In this document: one piece after another, positions 1 through 6,588 of the stretch
How positions within the stretch are numbered: the first letter of the stretch is position 1
Layout of the letters: each line of letters opens with the position of its first letter
Source of the DNA: Halobacteriovoraceae bacterium
Lineage (GTDB): Bacteria > Bdellovibrionota > Bacteriovoracia > Bacteriovoracales > Bacteriovoracaceae
DNA length: 9,474 bases
Reading direction: 5' to 3'
Assembly: GCA_018663815.1 (NCBI GenBank)
Contig: JABJPQ010000713.1
Coordinates: forward strand, 1-9,474
Notes under the pieces: generated by a model
Seen by the model: the letters and a program-made list of their open reading frames with translations, nothing else
What the model was told of the DNA's origin: nothing
Database searches by the model: none
Translations under genes and position numbers: made by a program

Positions 1-169
1 GCTCTGCGGAAGCATTGGTTACCTCCCCCTTACTAGACTTACTTGACTCTTTTTTTTGATTAACTAAAGCAATAATCGATACGATTAAAAAAACTCCCAA
101 CCCCGAAGCAAAAAGGTCAACGACAGACGCTGAGAAGATATTGACCTCTCTATTTTTTTTACTTCTCAT
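1..169 (-). CDS. ExbD/TolR/ZorB-like motor partner subunit, N-terminal part only
   Basis: This is the start of a gene whose 3' end lies beyond the window; about 56 residues are visible. I translated it directly: a short basic N-terminus (RSKKNR), then one hydrophobic helix at about residues 16-36 carrying Asp18 in the stretch VVDLFASGLGVF, then a polar Lys/Ser-rich linker. A single N-terminal helix with an Asp near its start is the layout of ExbD, TolR, MotB and ZorB subunits, where the Asp carries protons through the channel. DLFAS followed by a Gly-rich turn recurs, as I recall, in ExbD/ZorB-like partners of short MotA/ExbB proteins. The ATG lies two bases after the stop of the channel gene, so the two are almost certainly co-translated. 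The C-terminal domain, which would tell OmpA-like from ExbD-like, is not visible. Family-level assignment is fairly sure; the exact class is unknown. Confidence 0.75.
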   Translation of the reverse strand, partial: MRSKKNREVNIFSASVVDLFASGLGVFLIVSIIALVNQKKESSKSSKGEVTNASAE

Positions 170-171
170 GG

Positions 172-930
172 CTATTTCTCAATAATTTTATTGATAAGAT
201 TATCCATTACGTATTTTCCAAAGCCATTAATAAGGCTTTCTTCTTCTGCTTCAAACCTTTGCGTAAAAAATTGCAATATAACTGATAATATTAAAGCTAA
301 TAACGTCGTATTAAAAGCAATACCCAAGTTTGCAGACATCGTTGTCAGTAAGCTTGGATCATCCAAACTTCCTTCTCCCAGCTTACTCACAGCAAGACCG
401 ATCCCATAAACAGTCCCCATAAACCCAAGCGAAGGGATGAGCCAAATAATATATTTTAAATTATTATAACGAAGCTCCACTGAGTGTAAAAAAAGCTCTA
501 ATTGTTTGGATAACAAATCTGATGTAAGTGCAATTGAGTTATTTGTTCTAAACTGTAGTGAGATTTGTAAAATCATATCAGGCAACAATCCCATTTCATC
601 CTTTGAGTCTGCTTTTGCTGAAATAATGATATCCGTCAACACATCATCATCAATCATATCTTCAAAGTTATCAGGTAGATATTGATTCTTCTGATACTTA
701 CTCATTTGCTTCAGATCAGCTTGTCTTTTTTTAATGATAAGAAATCCAAAAATAAAACAAACCCACATGATGTCTTGAAAGGTCACACTTAGCTCAAGCT
801 GTGTTTTACCCAAAAATAAGTTCGCCCAAAATGTTGGCAACATAATAAAAATCAAATTTATAAGTATAAGACCCACACTTCCATAGATAAAAAATTCGAC
901 ATAGGATTTTGATTTAATTTGATTCTTCAA
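172..930 (-). CDS. MotA/TolQ/ExbB-family proton channel protein
   Basis: Predicted inner-membrane ion-channel subunit of 252 residues. Four hydrophobic segments are visible: about 15-35, 53-67, 159-183 and 203-222, separated by a cytoplasmic loop of about 90 residues. This is the MotA/ExbB-like four-helix layout. The third helix holds the family signature IPSLGFMGTVYGIG (Pro166, Thr173) and the fourth holds AFNTTLLAL (Thr208/209); both positions correspond to the pore-lining polar residues of ExbB/TolQ. The frame can extend to a GTG at 984, but no ribosome site precedes it. I prefer the TTG at 930, which has GGAG six bases upstream. It overlaps the FHA gene by 17 bases, which implies translational coupling. 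It lacks the long cytoplasmic tail of ZorA and is closer in size to TolQ/ExbB. No TonB, TolA or flagellar gene is visible, so its load is unknown. Confidence 0.85.
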   Translation of the reverse strand: MKNQIKSKSYVEFFIYGSVGLILINLIFIMLPTFWANLFLGKTQLELSVTFQDIMWVCFIFGFLIIKKRQADLKQMSKYQKNQYLPDNFEDMIDDDVLTDIIISAKADSKDEMGLLPDMILQISLQFRTNNSIALTSDLLSKQLELFLHSVELRYNNLKYIIWLIPSLGFMGTVYGIGLAVSKLGEGSLDDPSLLTTMSANLGIAFNTTLLALILSVILQFFTQRFEAEEESLINGFGKYVMDNLINKIIEK

Positions 931-1336
931 AAATAGCTCCACACCGTTCACAATGAATCTTGTCTTTTGACAAAACAGTTCCACAATCTACGCATCTTTT
1001 TAAGCCTACAGTTTTGACTCGTTTAGAAATATCATTCTTATCTCTCTCTTGACTGCGTTGATAATTTTGGATGATTTTTTGTACCTCTATCGGCTCTTGA
1101 GCCTGGCCAAGACGAATAATCGTATCCATTTTTATTTTTGCGCTCTTGATACGCTTAAACTCTCCTTGATGAAGTACAAATGTGCCACTCTCTGATTGAA
1201 GATCTTCAATCAATACACTATCCCCTGTATAATAAATTTTTGCATGAGCTCTACTAATCTCTGCGTGGTTTATAACCAAATCACAGCCAGAGCTCCTGCC
1301 AACAGTAAAGTGATGAGTTTCAGTTGTAATCAACAT
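914..1336 (-). CDS. FHA domain protein with C-terminal zinc ribbon
   Basis: A 140-residue predicted cytoplasmic protein. Residues about 1-85 form a forkhead-associated domain: Gly13-Arg14-Ser15, then Ser28-Arg29-x-His31, then SESGTF at 48-53. These are the residues that in FHA domains contact phosphothreonine peptides. After a charged linker (about 88-112) comes a four-cysteine zinc ribbon: Cys115, Cys118, Cys129, Cys132 (CVDCG...CERCG). There is no signal peptide or membrane segment. AGGA lies six bases before the ATG. It is the first gene of a three-gene unit with the channel protein and its partner, and its 3' end overlaps the channel gene. The likely role is to read Ser/Thr phosphorylation and tie it to the membrane motor; the domains are clear, the role is inferred. 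No Ser/Thr kinase or phosphatase is encoded in the window. Confidence 0.9.
   Translation of the reverse strand: MLITTETHHFTVGRSSGCDLVINHAEISRAHAKIYYTGDSVLIEDLQSESGTFVLHQGEFKRIKSAKIKMDTIIRLGQAQEPIEVQKIIQNYQRSQERDKNDISKRVKTVGLKRCVDCGTVLSKDKIHCERCGAIFEESN
937..940 (-). promoter_or_regulatory. Ribosome binding site choosing a TTG start for the channel gene
   Basis: GGAG lies six bases upstream of a TTG at 930-928, inside the last codons of the FHA gene. The in-frame GTG codons further upstream (984 and 942) have no comparable site. This favours the TTG start and a 17-base overlap with the FHA gene. Confidence 0.6.
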
Positions 1337-1530
1337 ATTAATTCCTAGTTGTTCTAAGAGCTTATTATCTCAAGAATTTAATTTAATTGAAACTACTGGC
1401 CCTAAGTGCCTAAATATCTGCAAATAAACTAGCAAAGGCTGACAACTGTGATCTAAATAGTAGCCACTTTAGCATCACTAAGCATAGGTAATTACTCAGG
1501 CAAATATTATTTCGCTAAGTTAATTCAATC

Positions 1531-1548
1531 ATTTAACAGAAGTTAAAT
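1531..1548. promoter_or_regulatory. 18-bp palindrome, candidate operator upstream of the MaoC-like gene
   Basis: ATTTAAC-AGAA-GTTAAAT is a perfect 7-bp inverted repeat with a four-base spacer. It ends 51 bases before the MaoC-like start codon, in the 263-base gap between the divergent FHA operon and this gene. Its position fits a repressor or activator site. I could not identify a convincing -35/-10 pair next to it, and no regulator gene is nearby. The rest of this gap shows no RNA gene or coding potential that I can see. Confidence 0.35.
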
Positions 1549-1599
1549 ACACTTACGCACCAATTAGTTATACCTATCTAGTCATAAAAGGAGAGAGTT

Positions 1600-2472
1600 A
1601 TGAACGCAAGTATCAGACTATTGAGGCATCAAAGGCCTATGCTAGCCGCAGTTGCAAGTATCATTTTAAAAGCAATTAAACCTTCCAAGAAAAAAATTAT
1701 TGAATGCAACCCAGAGGTTCATGTTAAAAATATTGAGATTTCAAAACCAATCATGAAAAATTATCACAAATGGCTTGGTGTTGAAAAACGCTATCAAGAT
1801 AGAATAGCACCACATCTTTTTCCCCTTTGGTCTTATCCTCATTTACTTAAACTGGGTAAAGCGCTTCATCTTCCTTTGCATAAAGTACTTAACCAAGGGT
1901 GTAAACTTGTTATCGAAAACCAACTTCCAGCTAATAAGCCACTCAGTACTCATATCCATATCTATCAAGTTCAAAATCTTGAAAAAAAAATTAGAATTAA
2001 CCAAAGAATAACAACCGGTACAAATGATTTTCCAAACTCTATTACGGCAGAGATTTATGCTGTAATTTTAAAAGACCCAAGTCAGCTCTTAAAAAAAGAA
2101 AAAGAGAGTAAAATAATTGATACAAGTCGATTTGAATTTATTAATGACGTACAAATCGGAAAAGCAGAGGCCCAAAGCTATGCCTATCTCTCAGGAGATA
2201 TTAATCCGATTCACCTTAGTAGACGGATAGCAAAACGAATGGGTCTTAAACACTCAATCATGCATGGGTTTGGTTTATTTGCGATCTTATTTGAAAAGCT
2301 TCAAAAATATGGTTTTACCATTAAGGAAATTGATATTCGCTTCTTAAGCCCAGTCTATTTAGAAAATTCAATTCAGATTTTTGTCCGTAAACTATCAGAG
2401 ACAAAGTACAATGTAAGAGTCCTGGACCAGGATCATAAAATTGTTCATTTAAGTGGTGAGTTTAAAATATAA
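1600..2472 (+). CDS. MaoC-like hot-dog hydratase/dehydratase
   Basis: A 290-residue predicted cytoplasmic enzyme of the MaoC/(R)-hydratase family, which adds water to or removes it from acyl-CoA or acyl-ACP substrates. The C-terminal half (about 180-290) has the hydratase signature YAYLSGDINPIH, with catalytic-type Asp200 and His205, followed by the HGF motif at 222-224. The N-terminal half (about 50-165) lacks that signature and probably forms a second, non-catalytic hot-dog, the double-hot-dog layout known in MaoC-like proteins. GGAG seven bases before the ATG is a strong ribosome site. The gene stands alone on the plus strand, divergent from the FHA operon and convergent with the DUF1554 gene. 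Its substrate cannot be read from sequence; fatty-acid or acyl-thioester metabolism is the likely area. Confidence 0.85.
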   Translation: MNASIRLLRHQRPMLAAVASIILKAIKPSKKKIIECNPEVHVKNIEISKPIMKNYHKWLGVEKRYQDRIAPHLFPLWSYPHLLKLGKALHLPLHKVLNQGCKLVIENQLPANKPLSTHIHIYQVQNLEKKIRINQRITTGTNDFPNSITAEIYAVILKDPSQLLKKEKESKIIDTSRFEFINDVQIGKAEAQSYAYLSGDINPIHLSRRIAKRMGLKHSIMHGFGLFAILFEKLQKYGFTIKEIDIRFLSPVYLENSIQIFVRKLSETKYNVRVLDQDHKIVHLSGEFKI

Positions 2473-2505
2473 GATCATGAGAGCAAAACTGTAAAGACCG
2501 ATTCT

Positions 2506-2539
2506 TGTAGGTTTGCCTGTAGGGTTGATAGCTACAAAC
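2506..2539. repeat. Short tandem direct repeat followed by an inverted copy
   Basis: TGTAGGTTTG (2506-2515) and TGTAGGGTTG (2518-2527) match at nine of ten bases with a 12-base period. CTACAAAC at 2532-2539 is close to the inverse of the first unit, and TTGTAG (2505-2510) pairs exactly with CTACAA (2532-2537). It lies in the convergent gap after the MaoC-like gene. The role is unknown; it may be RNA structure at a transcript end, or chance. Confidence 0.3.
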
Positions 2540-2565
2540 TCAGTTCAAAACCTTTCCAATAAAGC

Positions 2566-2587
2566 TCTTGTTATGAAAATAACAAGA
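2566..2587. terminator. Hairpin in convergent gap, possible bidirectional terminator
   Basis: TCTTGTTAT and ATAACAAGA form a perfect 9-bp stem around a four-base loop (GAAA on the plus strand). It sits between the ends of two convergent genes (stops at 2472 and 2645), where a terminator is expected. Neither strand shows a good T-run after the stem, so it is not a classical intrinsic terminator. Confidence 0.35.
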
Positions 2588-2644
2588 AAGTTACTACCTA
2601 AAAATTATTCTTTAGTGAAGAAGTAATATCCTTAAATGAATTTT

Positions 2645-3232
2645 TTACTGACTTATACAAAAGAGAGGATGGGTCACATTACAGGCACTAGTCGTATTTT
2701 CAACCCACCTGTCGTCAAATTGATCACTAGATCCATGAAAGCCATTAACTGAACTACTATCACTTAACCAATCACTACAATTATCAACACCTCCGGCACC
2801 TTCAACCACTGTTCCTGTCCAAGGCGTTTCTGAAACAGTAGCACCATTTTCATTAACATTTATTCGATTTAATAATTGCTTATCCTCAGCAAGCCAAAGG
2901 TCAACTCCTGAAGCTACGACTAAATGAGCCGTTTGATTGGAATCAACAATATAGACTCCTCCTGTAAAACCAAGACTAGTCGCTGGCCTAGTTTCACCTG
3001 CACTCAGTATTGCGACATAAATTCGCGTTAAACCCGCAGCCTTGGCCAAGTTATCACAGATTGTGTTAGCAGCATTAATACTGCCTAAATTTCCAGTATG
3101 AACTGAAGAAGTTATAAAAATACGATGATCAGCTGGAGCAACCCCATCAACTTCCTCAGCGGTATTTACCTCTTGACCACAAGACATTAAAAAATAAGTA
3201 CTACACATCAATATAAAATATTTTTTCATCAT
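2645..3232 (-). CDS. DUF1554-type lipoprotein
   Basis: A 195-residue predicted lipoprotein. A short basic-hydrophobic signal ends in lipobox Leu-Met-Ser-Cys with the lipidated Cys at 18. The mature part starts with a polar linker, followed by a domain that I recognise as DUF1554-like, known mainly from Leptospira and thought to have a lectin-like fold: HRIFITSSVHTGNLG (36-50), WTGT (138-141), NCSDW (151-155) and a C-terminal LFC (190-192). Cys59, Cys152, Cys184 and Cys192 could form two disulfides, suiting an extracytoplasmic location. Two adjacent ATG codons are possible starts; the second (3229) is better spaced from the AGG. The gene begins nine bases after the stop of the glutaminase-like gene, so they form an operon. 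It may bind a surface ligand; no catalytic motif is visible. Confidence 0.8.
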   Translation of the reverse strand: MMKKYFILMCSTYFLMSCGQEVNTAEEVDGVAPADHRIFITSSVHTGNLGSINAANTICDNLAKAAGLTRIYVAILSAGETRPATSLGFTGGVYIVDSNQTAHLVVASGVDLWLAEDKQLLNRINVNENGATVSETPWTGTVVEGAGGVDNCSDWLSDSSSVNGFHGSSDQFDDRWVENTTSACNVTHPLFCISQ

Positions 3233-3241
3233 AAACCTATA

Positions 3242-4156
3242 TTAAGGAACTCTTGCAAAAAAGCCAATAGCATTTTTATAAGCCGTAACAAGTTCACCTG
3301 AATTCCAACCTATTCTTTCCTCTCCAAGTTTTTCAAGATTTTCAATGTGGAATGGTTGCCAATAAAAAAGACTCGTTTTCATGACATAACAATGACTAGA
3401 GTTTGGGTATTCACTGTAATCAGAGTACTTAAATATTTCAGGGCAAACTTGCTTACTTTTTACAAATTGATCCGTCCATACCTTCTCTGGTAAAGGTTTT
3501 TTTAAATAGGACTTATCCATAACTCTTAAATCATTATTCACTGTAATATAAGGAGCTATATGAAACCACCACTTATGCCTATACTCTCTGATATATTTTT
3601 TCGTAAAATAAATCCAAATTTTTCCAACTTGAATTTTTTTGCCACCATATGTTTTTTTATTTAATTCCCAGGCCCAAACATGAGCTCGATTATAACACTG
3701 AGACCAAGATCTCATTCTCGATTTTTGAGTTTTAAAAAGCTCTTGAGCCACAAGCTCAGAGTCAACATTTGTAATATAAGTATTTTTCAAACGAGTAAGA
3801 TCGCTATTCTTCTCTCTTGAATAGCCTTTCTTTAAATTTCTTTTTAACTCAAACTTTGGTTTTGATAAGAAATTTATTTTTTGAATTTCATTTCTTAGGC
3901 TTAACAACTCTTCAACTTCTAAGTTGTTTGAAAATTGGACTTCAATAACTTCTCGATTTCTCCAAGCTTCATGAGCAAAATCGACAACGGCATAATTATC
4001 TGCTGCAATCTCATATACTCGCCCATCTGTAGCAAAAACAAGATAACTTTCATCATCAGTACGCGGTAATTCAATATCCACAATTTCTATCTGATACGCA
4101 TGCGAAGTACTAATCAAACTCAGTAATAAACAAAATATGAGAGCAAATTTATTCAT
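3242..4156 (-). CDS. Secreted protein-glutaminase-like enzyme (Gln_deamidase_2 type)
   Basis: A 304-residue secreted protein. Residues 1-20 are a Sec signal peptide ending in SHA. About residues 21-130 form a charged region that could be a pro-domain. The C-terminal part resembles the bacterial protein-glutaminase family, which deamidates protein-bound glutamine to glutamate and ammonia. Three motifs fit a Cys-His-Asp triad in the right order: SQCYNRAHVWAWE (Cys154), WWFHIAPYI (His199) and RVMDKSYLKKPL (Asp214). Cys238 and Cys256 may form a disulfide. AGGGA precedes the ATG by six bases. It has its own promoter downstream of the glnN terminators and is the first gene of a unit with the DUF1554 lipoprotein. 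The family call rests on motif order recalled from known members. A transglutaminase-like or papain-like relative is the main alternative. Confidence 0.75.
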   Translation of the reverse strand: MNKFALIFCLLLSLISTSHAYQIEIVDIELPRTDDESYLVFATDGRVYEIAADNYAVVDFAHEAWRNREVIEVQFSNNLEVEELLSLRNEIQKINFLSKPKFELKRNLKKGYSREKNSDLTRLKNTYITNVDSELVAQELFKTQKSRMRSWSQCYNRAHVWAWELNKKTYGGKKIQVGKIWIYFTKKYIREYRHKWWFHIAPYITVNNDLRVMDKSYLKKPLPEKVWTDQFVKSKQVCPEIFKYSDYSEYPNSSHCYVMKTSLFYWQPFHIENLEKLGEERIGWNSGELVTAYKNAIGFFARVP

Positions 4157-4199
4157 TCTTTTTCCCTGCTAAACAAAACAAAATTGCTCTGGTAGTAGG

Positions 4200-4228
4200 A
4201 GTATAATATTTACAATATTATCTTAAAA
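4200..4228 (-). promoter_or_regulatory. Promoter of the glutaminase-like/lipoprotein unit, overlapping an inverted repeat
   Basis: On the minus strand TTTTAA (4228-4223, weak -35) is followed after 17 bases by TATACT (4205-4200, good -10). Start of transcription would fall about 37 bases before the ATG at 4156. A perfect 8-bp inverted repeat, ATAATATT-TAC-AATATTAT at 4203-4221, fills the spacer and reaches into the -10. That position suits a repressor site. The repeat is pure AT in its arms, so it may be only an AT-rich promoter. Confidence 0.45.
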
Positions 4229-4251
4229 GGAGGTATGAAATTTTTCTAGGT

Positions 4252-4278
4252 AAAAAAAACAGAGCTGCACGCCGCAGC
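4252..4278 (-). terminator. Second, tandem intrinsic terminator after glnN
   Basis: Read on the minus strand, GCTGC-GGCGT-GCAGC forms a 5-bp GC-rich stem, followed four bases later by a run of eight T. It lies immediately downstream of the first glnN terminator and likely acts as a back-up that insulates the next unit. Confidence 0.55.
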
Positions 4279-4311
4279 AAAAAAAGGGTAAACTCTTAAC
4301 AGAGCTTACCC
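4279..4311 (-). terminator. Intrinsic terminator of glnN
   Basis: On the minus strand GGGTAAGCTCT and AGAGTTTACCC form an 11-bp stem (one G-U pair) around a GTTA loop, followed directly by seven T. It starts seven bases after the glnN stop codon. This is a classical Rho-independent terminator. Confidence 0.88.
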
Positions 4312-4317
4312 ATTATA

Positions 4318-6516
4318 TTATTTAGCAAATAATAAATCGTAATAAGTTGGAAGTCCCCATACATCCTCTGCAACATGTTCCTCTAAATAAGCGATATCGT
4401 TAGCCATTTCTTCTGATAAAGGTAACCATTCACTAACTATCTTTTCAACATCACCAATTTCTTCACCCATTGCTCCCAAGGCAGTCTTTAATCTTTCCGT
4501 TTTTTCATATAAAGAATTAGTTCGATCATTAAGTAATTTTAAAATATGAATATCAGCTTTAGGATCAACCCCAACTTCTTTTTGATCATCAATTGAATTT
4601 GCTAACATGCCTTTGTACTCAATAGTGGCCGGTAAGATATCCTTGTGAATCATATTAACCAAAGTTCTAAATTCAATATGACGATGTTTACAATATCTTT
4701 CAACTCGAACATTATACCTCATTGTTAATTCTTCAGTTGAGTAAATTCCAGGCTTAGTTAAAAAGAGGTTTACTTCTTCATCAACTATAAGCTTTAAAGC
4801 CTCGGCTGATGTTTTTAAATTTGGTAATTTTCTTTTTTCAGCTTCATCTTGCCACTCTTGAGAATAGCCATCCCCATTAAAAACAACTCTTTTTGCATTG
4901 GAGTAAAAATTTTTAATCAAAGCAATTAAAGACTCATCAATACTCATACCATCAGCAAGATCTTTCTCGATGATTTCATTAGCATCATTTAAAACATCAG
5001 CGACTGCTCCATTTAAAATAGTTAGTGGAACCCCAACATTTTGAGATGAACCAACGGCCCTAAATTCAAATTTATTGCCTGTAAAAGCAAATGGTGAAGT
5101 TCTATTTCTATCAGTATTGTCTCTGACAAATCGTGCTAGCTCATCAGCTCCTAGATCTAAAAATCCTTCATTTTTATCCTTGTATGCTTTTCCTTCAGCA
5201 TAAGCATCAAGGATTTTAGTTAAAGTATCACCAAGAAATGCTGAAATAATACTTGGAGGAGCTTCATTTGCGCCTAATCTATGATCATTTGAGTGAGAAG
5301 CAATTGCTGTCCTAAGAGAACCACCATGACGATTAAGTGCTTCACAAATGATTGAGATCATCGCTAAAAATCTATAATTAGTATGAGGTGAACTAGTTGG
5401 CTCCAAAAGATTGCCTGCTTTTGCATTTCCCATCGACCAATTTAGGTGCTTTCCTGATCCATTAACGCCCATAAATGGTTTCTCATGTAACAAACAAATC
5501 ATATCATGTTTAACTGCAACTGATTCCATGATAGACATAACCATCTGGTTTTGATCAACGGCCGTATTGGCCGAAGAAAATATGGGAGCTAATTCAAATT
5601 GCCCTGGAGCAACTTCGTTATGACGAGTTTTAGCTGGTACTCCAATTTTGTAAAGTTCAACTTCTACTTCTTGCATATAAGCTAGAACTCTCGCAGGGAT
5701 TGTTCCAAAATAATGATCATCTAATTGTTGGTTTCTAGAAGTATTTGCTCCAAATAGAGTTCTTCCCCCCATAACAAGATCTGCTCTTTGAAAAAAGAGT
5801 GCTTTATCGATCAAAAAATATTCTTGTTCACATCCACAACTAACATCAATATCCGTATGCTCATCTTCGGCACGAGAAGAATCATTTACCAAGTTTAAAA
5901 ATTTTGTAGCGGACTTTGAAAGTTGAGTTATTGAGCGAAGTAGTGGAGTTTTCACATCAAGTGCATCTCCATGGTATGAAACAAAAGCGGTTGGGATAAT
6001 AAGCGTTTTTCCATTCTCATGACTGCGTAAGAAAATGGGAGAAGAAAGATCCCATGATGTATATCCTCTCGCTTCAAAAGTGGATCGTGATCCCCCGTGC
6101 GGAAATGAAGATGCATCAGGCTCACCTTGAATAAGTTGTGATGCCGATAATTTTTCAATAGGCTTACCACCTTCTATCGACAAAAATGCATCATGCTTTT
6201 CTGCTGTTGAGCCTGTCATTGGTTGAAACCAATGAGTGAAGTGAGTCGCGCCTTTATTTGTAGACCAATTGAGAACAGCATTGGCAAATTTCTCAGCCAT
6301 TTCCTTGGTTAAGTCTTTTCTCTTACAGAGTATCTCTTGGAGGTCAGTCTTATCTTGCTTTGTTAGTATTTCTGACTTCATGAAATCAAATAGGTTTTCA
6401 CCATAATACTCACTAACTCTTAGTGGATTTCCATTAACATCACATGGAATTTTAAATTTTCTTGTTGGAATCTTGTAACTTCCTACCTGGCTTATTGTTC
6501 GAGCAGATCTTGTCAT
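4318..6516 (-). CDS. glnN: Glutamine synthetase type III (GSIII)
   Basis: A 732-residue cytoplasmic enzyme that makes glutamine from glutamate, ammonia and ATP. The length fits GSIII, far longer than GSI/GSII (about 350-470). Visible landmarks are the N-terminal THFTHWFQPMTGSTAEKHDAF (91-111), FPHGGSRSTFEARGYTSWD (138-156), metal-binding CEQEYFLID (229-237), NEVAPGQFELAP (300-311), ammonia/ATP-site NGSGKHLNW (352-360), HRLGANEAPPS (412-422) and NRTSPFAFTGNKFEFRAVGS (471-490). A GSIII-specific helical C-terminal region follows. All catalytic motifs look intact and there is no frameshift. GGAG lies seven bases before the ATG. It has its own promoter and tandem terminators, so it is probably a monocistronic transcript. 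No adenylylation-system or PII gene is nearby. Confidence 0.97.
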   Translation of the reverse strand: MTRSARTISQVGSYKIPTRKFKIPCDVNGNPLRVSEYYGENLFDFMKSEILTKQDKTDLQEILCKRKDLTKEMAEKFANAVLNWSTNKGATHFTHWFQPMTGSTAEKHDAFLSIEGGKPIEKLSASQLIQGEPDASSFPHGGSRSTFEARGYTSWDLSSPIFLRSHENGKTLIIPTAFVSYHGDALDVKTPLLRSITQLSKSATKFLNLVNDSSRAEDEHTDIDVSCGCEQEYFLIDKALFFQRADLVMGGRTLFGANTSRNQQLDDHYFGTIPARVLAYMQEVEVELYKIGVPAKTRHNEVAPGQFELAPIFSSANTAVDQNQMVMSIMESVAVKHDMICLLHEKPFMGVNGSGKHLNWSMGNAKAGNLLEPTSSPHTNYRFLAMISIICEALNRHGGSLRTAIASHSNDHRLGANEAPPSIISAFLGDTLTKILDAYAEGKAYKDKNEGFLDLGADELARFVRDNTDRNRTSPFAFTGNKFEFRAVGSSQNVGVPLTILNGAVADVLNDANEIIEKDLADGMSIDESLIALIKNFYSNAKRVVFNGDGYSQEWQDEAEKRKLPNLKTSAEALKLIVDEEVNLFLTKPGIYSTEELTMRYNVRVERYCKHRHIEFRTLVNMIHKDILPATIEYKGMLANSIDDQKEVGVDPKADIHILKLLNDRTNSLYEKTERLKTALGAMGEEIGDVEKIVSEWLPLSEEMANDIAYLEEHVAEDVWGLPTYYDLLFAK

Positions 6517-6552
6517 CTTCTTTCTCCTTGAGGATTAAACTTAAACACAGAC

Positions 6553-6580
6553 ATTATAAACTATTTTTATCAAATTCCAA
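6553..6580 (-). promoter_or_regulatory. Promoter of glnN
   Basis: On the minus strand TTGGAA (6580-6575) and a consensus TATAAT (6558-6553) are separated by 16 bases, in the 72-base gap between the YkgJ-like gene and glnN. It would leave a leader of about 30 bases before the glnN ATG. I see no sigma-54 -24/-12 element and no obvious riboswitch in so short a leader. Confidence 0.6.
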
Positions 6581-6588
6581 TTAAAGTT

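Noticed and set aside
191..409. Plus-strand open frame of 72 codons antisense to the channel gene
   Set aside because: No ribosome site, composition follows the opposite strand's conserved codons, and it lies wholly within a well-supported gene.
1..1336. Classical Zorya defence locus
   Set aside because: The channel protein lacks the long ZorA cytoplasmic tail and no ZorC/ZorD/ZorE-like helicase or nuclease is visible. It stays possible only as a distant relative until the left flank is seen.
4225..4247. Perfect GGAGG followed by ATG and a four-codon frame on the plus strand
   Set aside because: The site is only one base from the ATG, too close to work, the peptide would be MKFF, and the stretch belongs to the opposite-strand promoter region.
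5952..6170. Second minus-strand frame inside glnN
   Set aside because: It is an out-of-frame shadow of a fully conserved GSIII region with no signs of its own translation.
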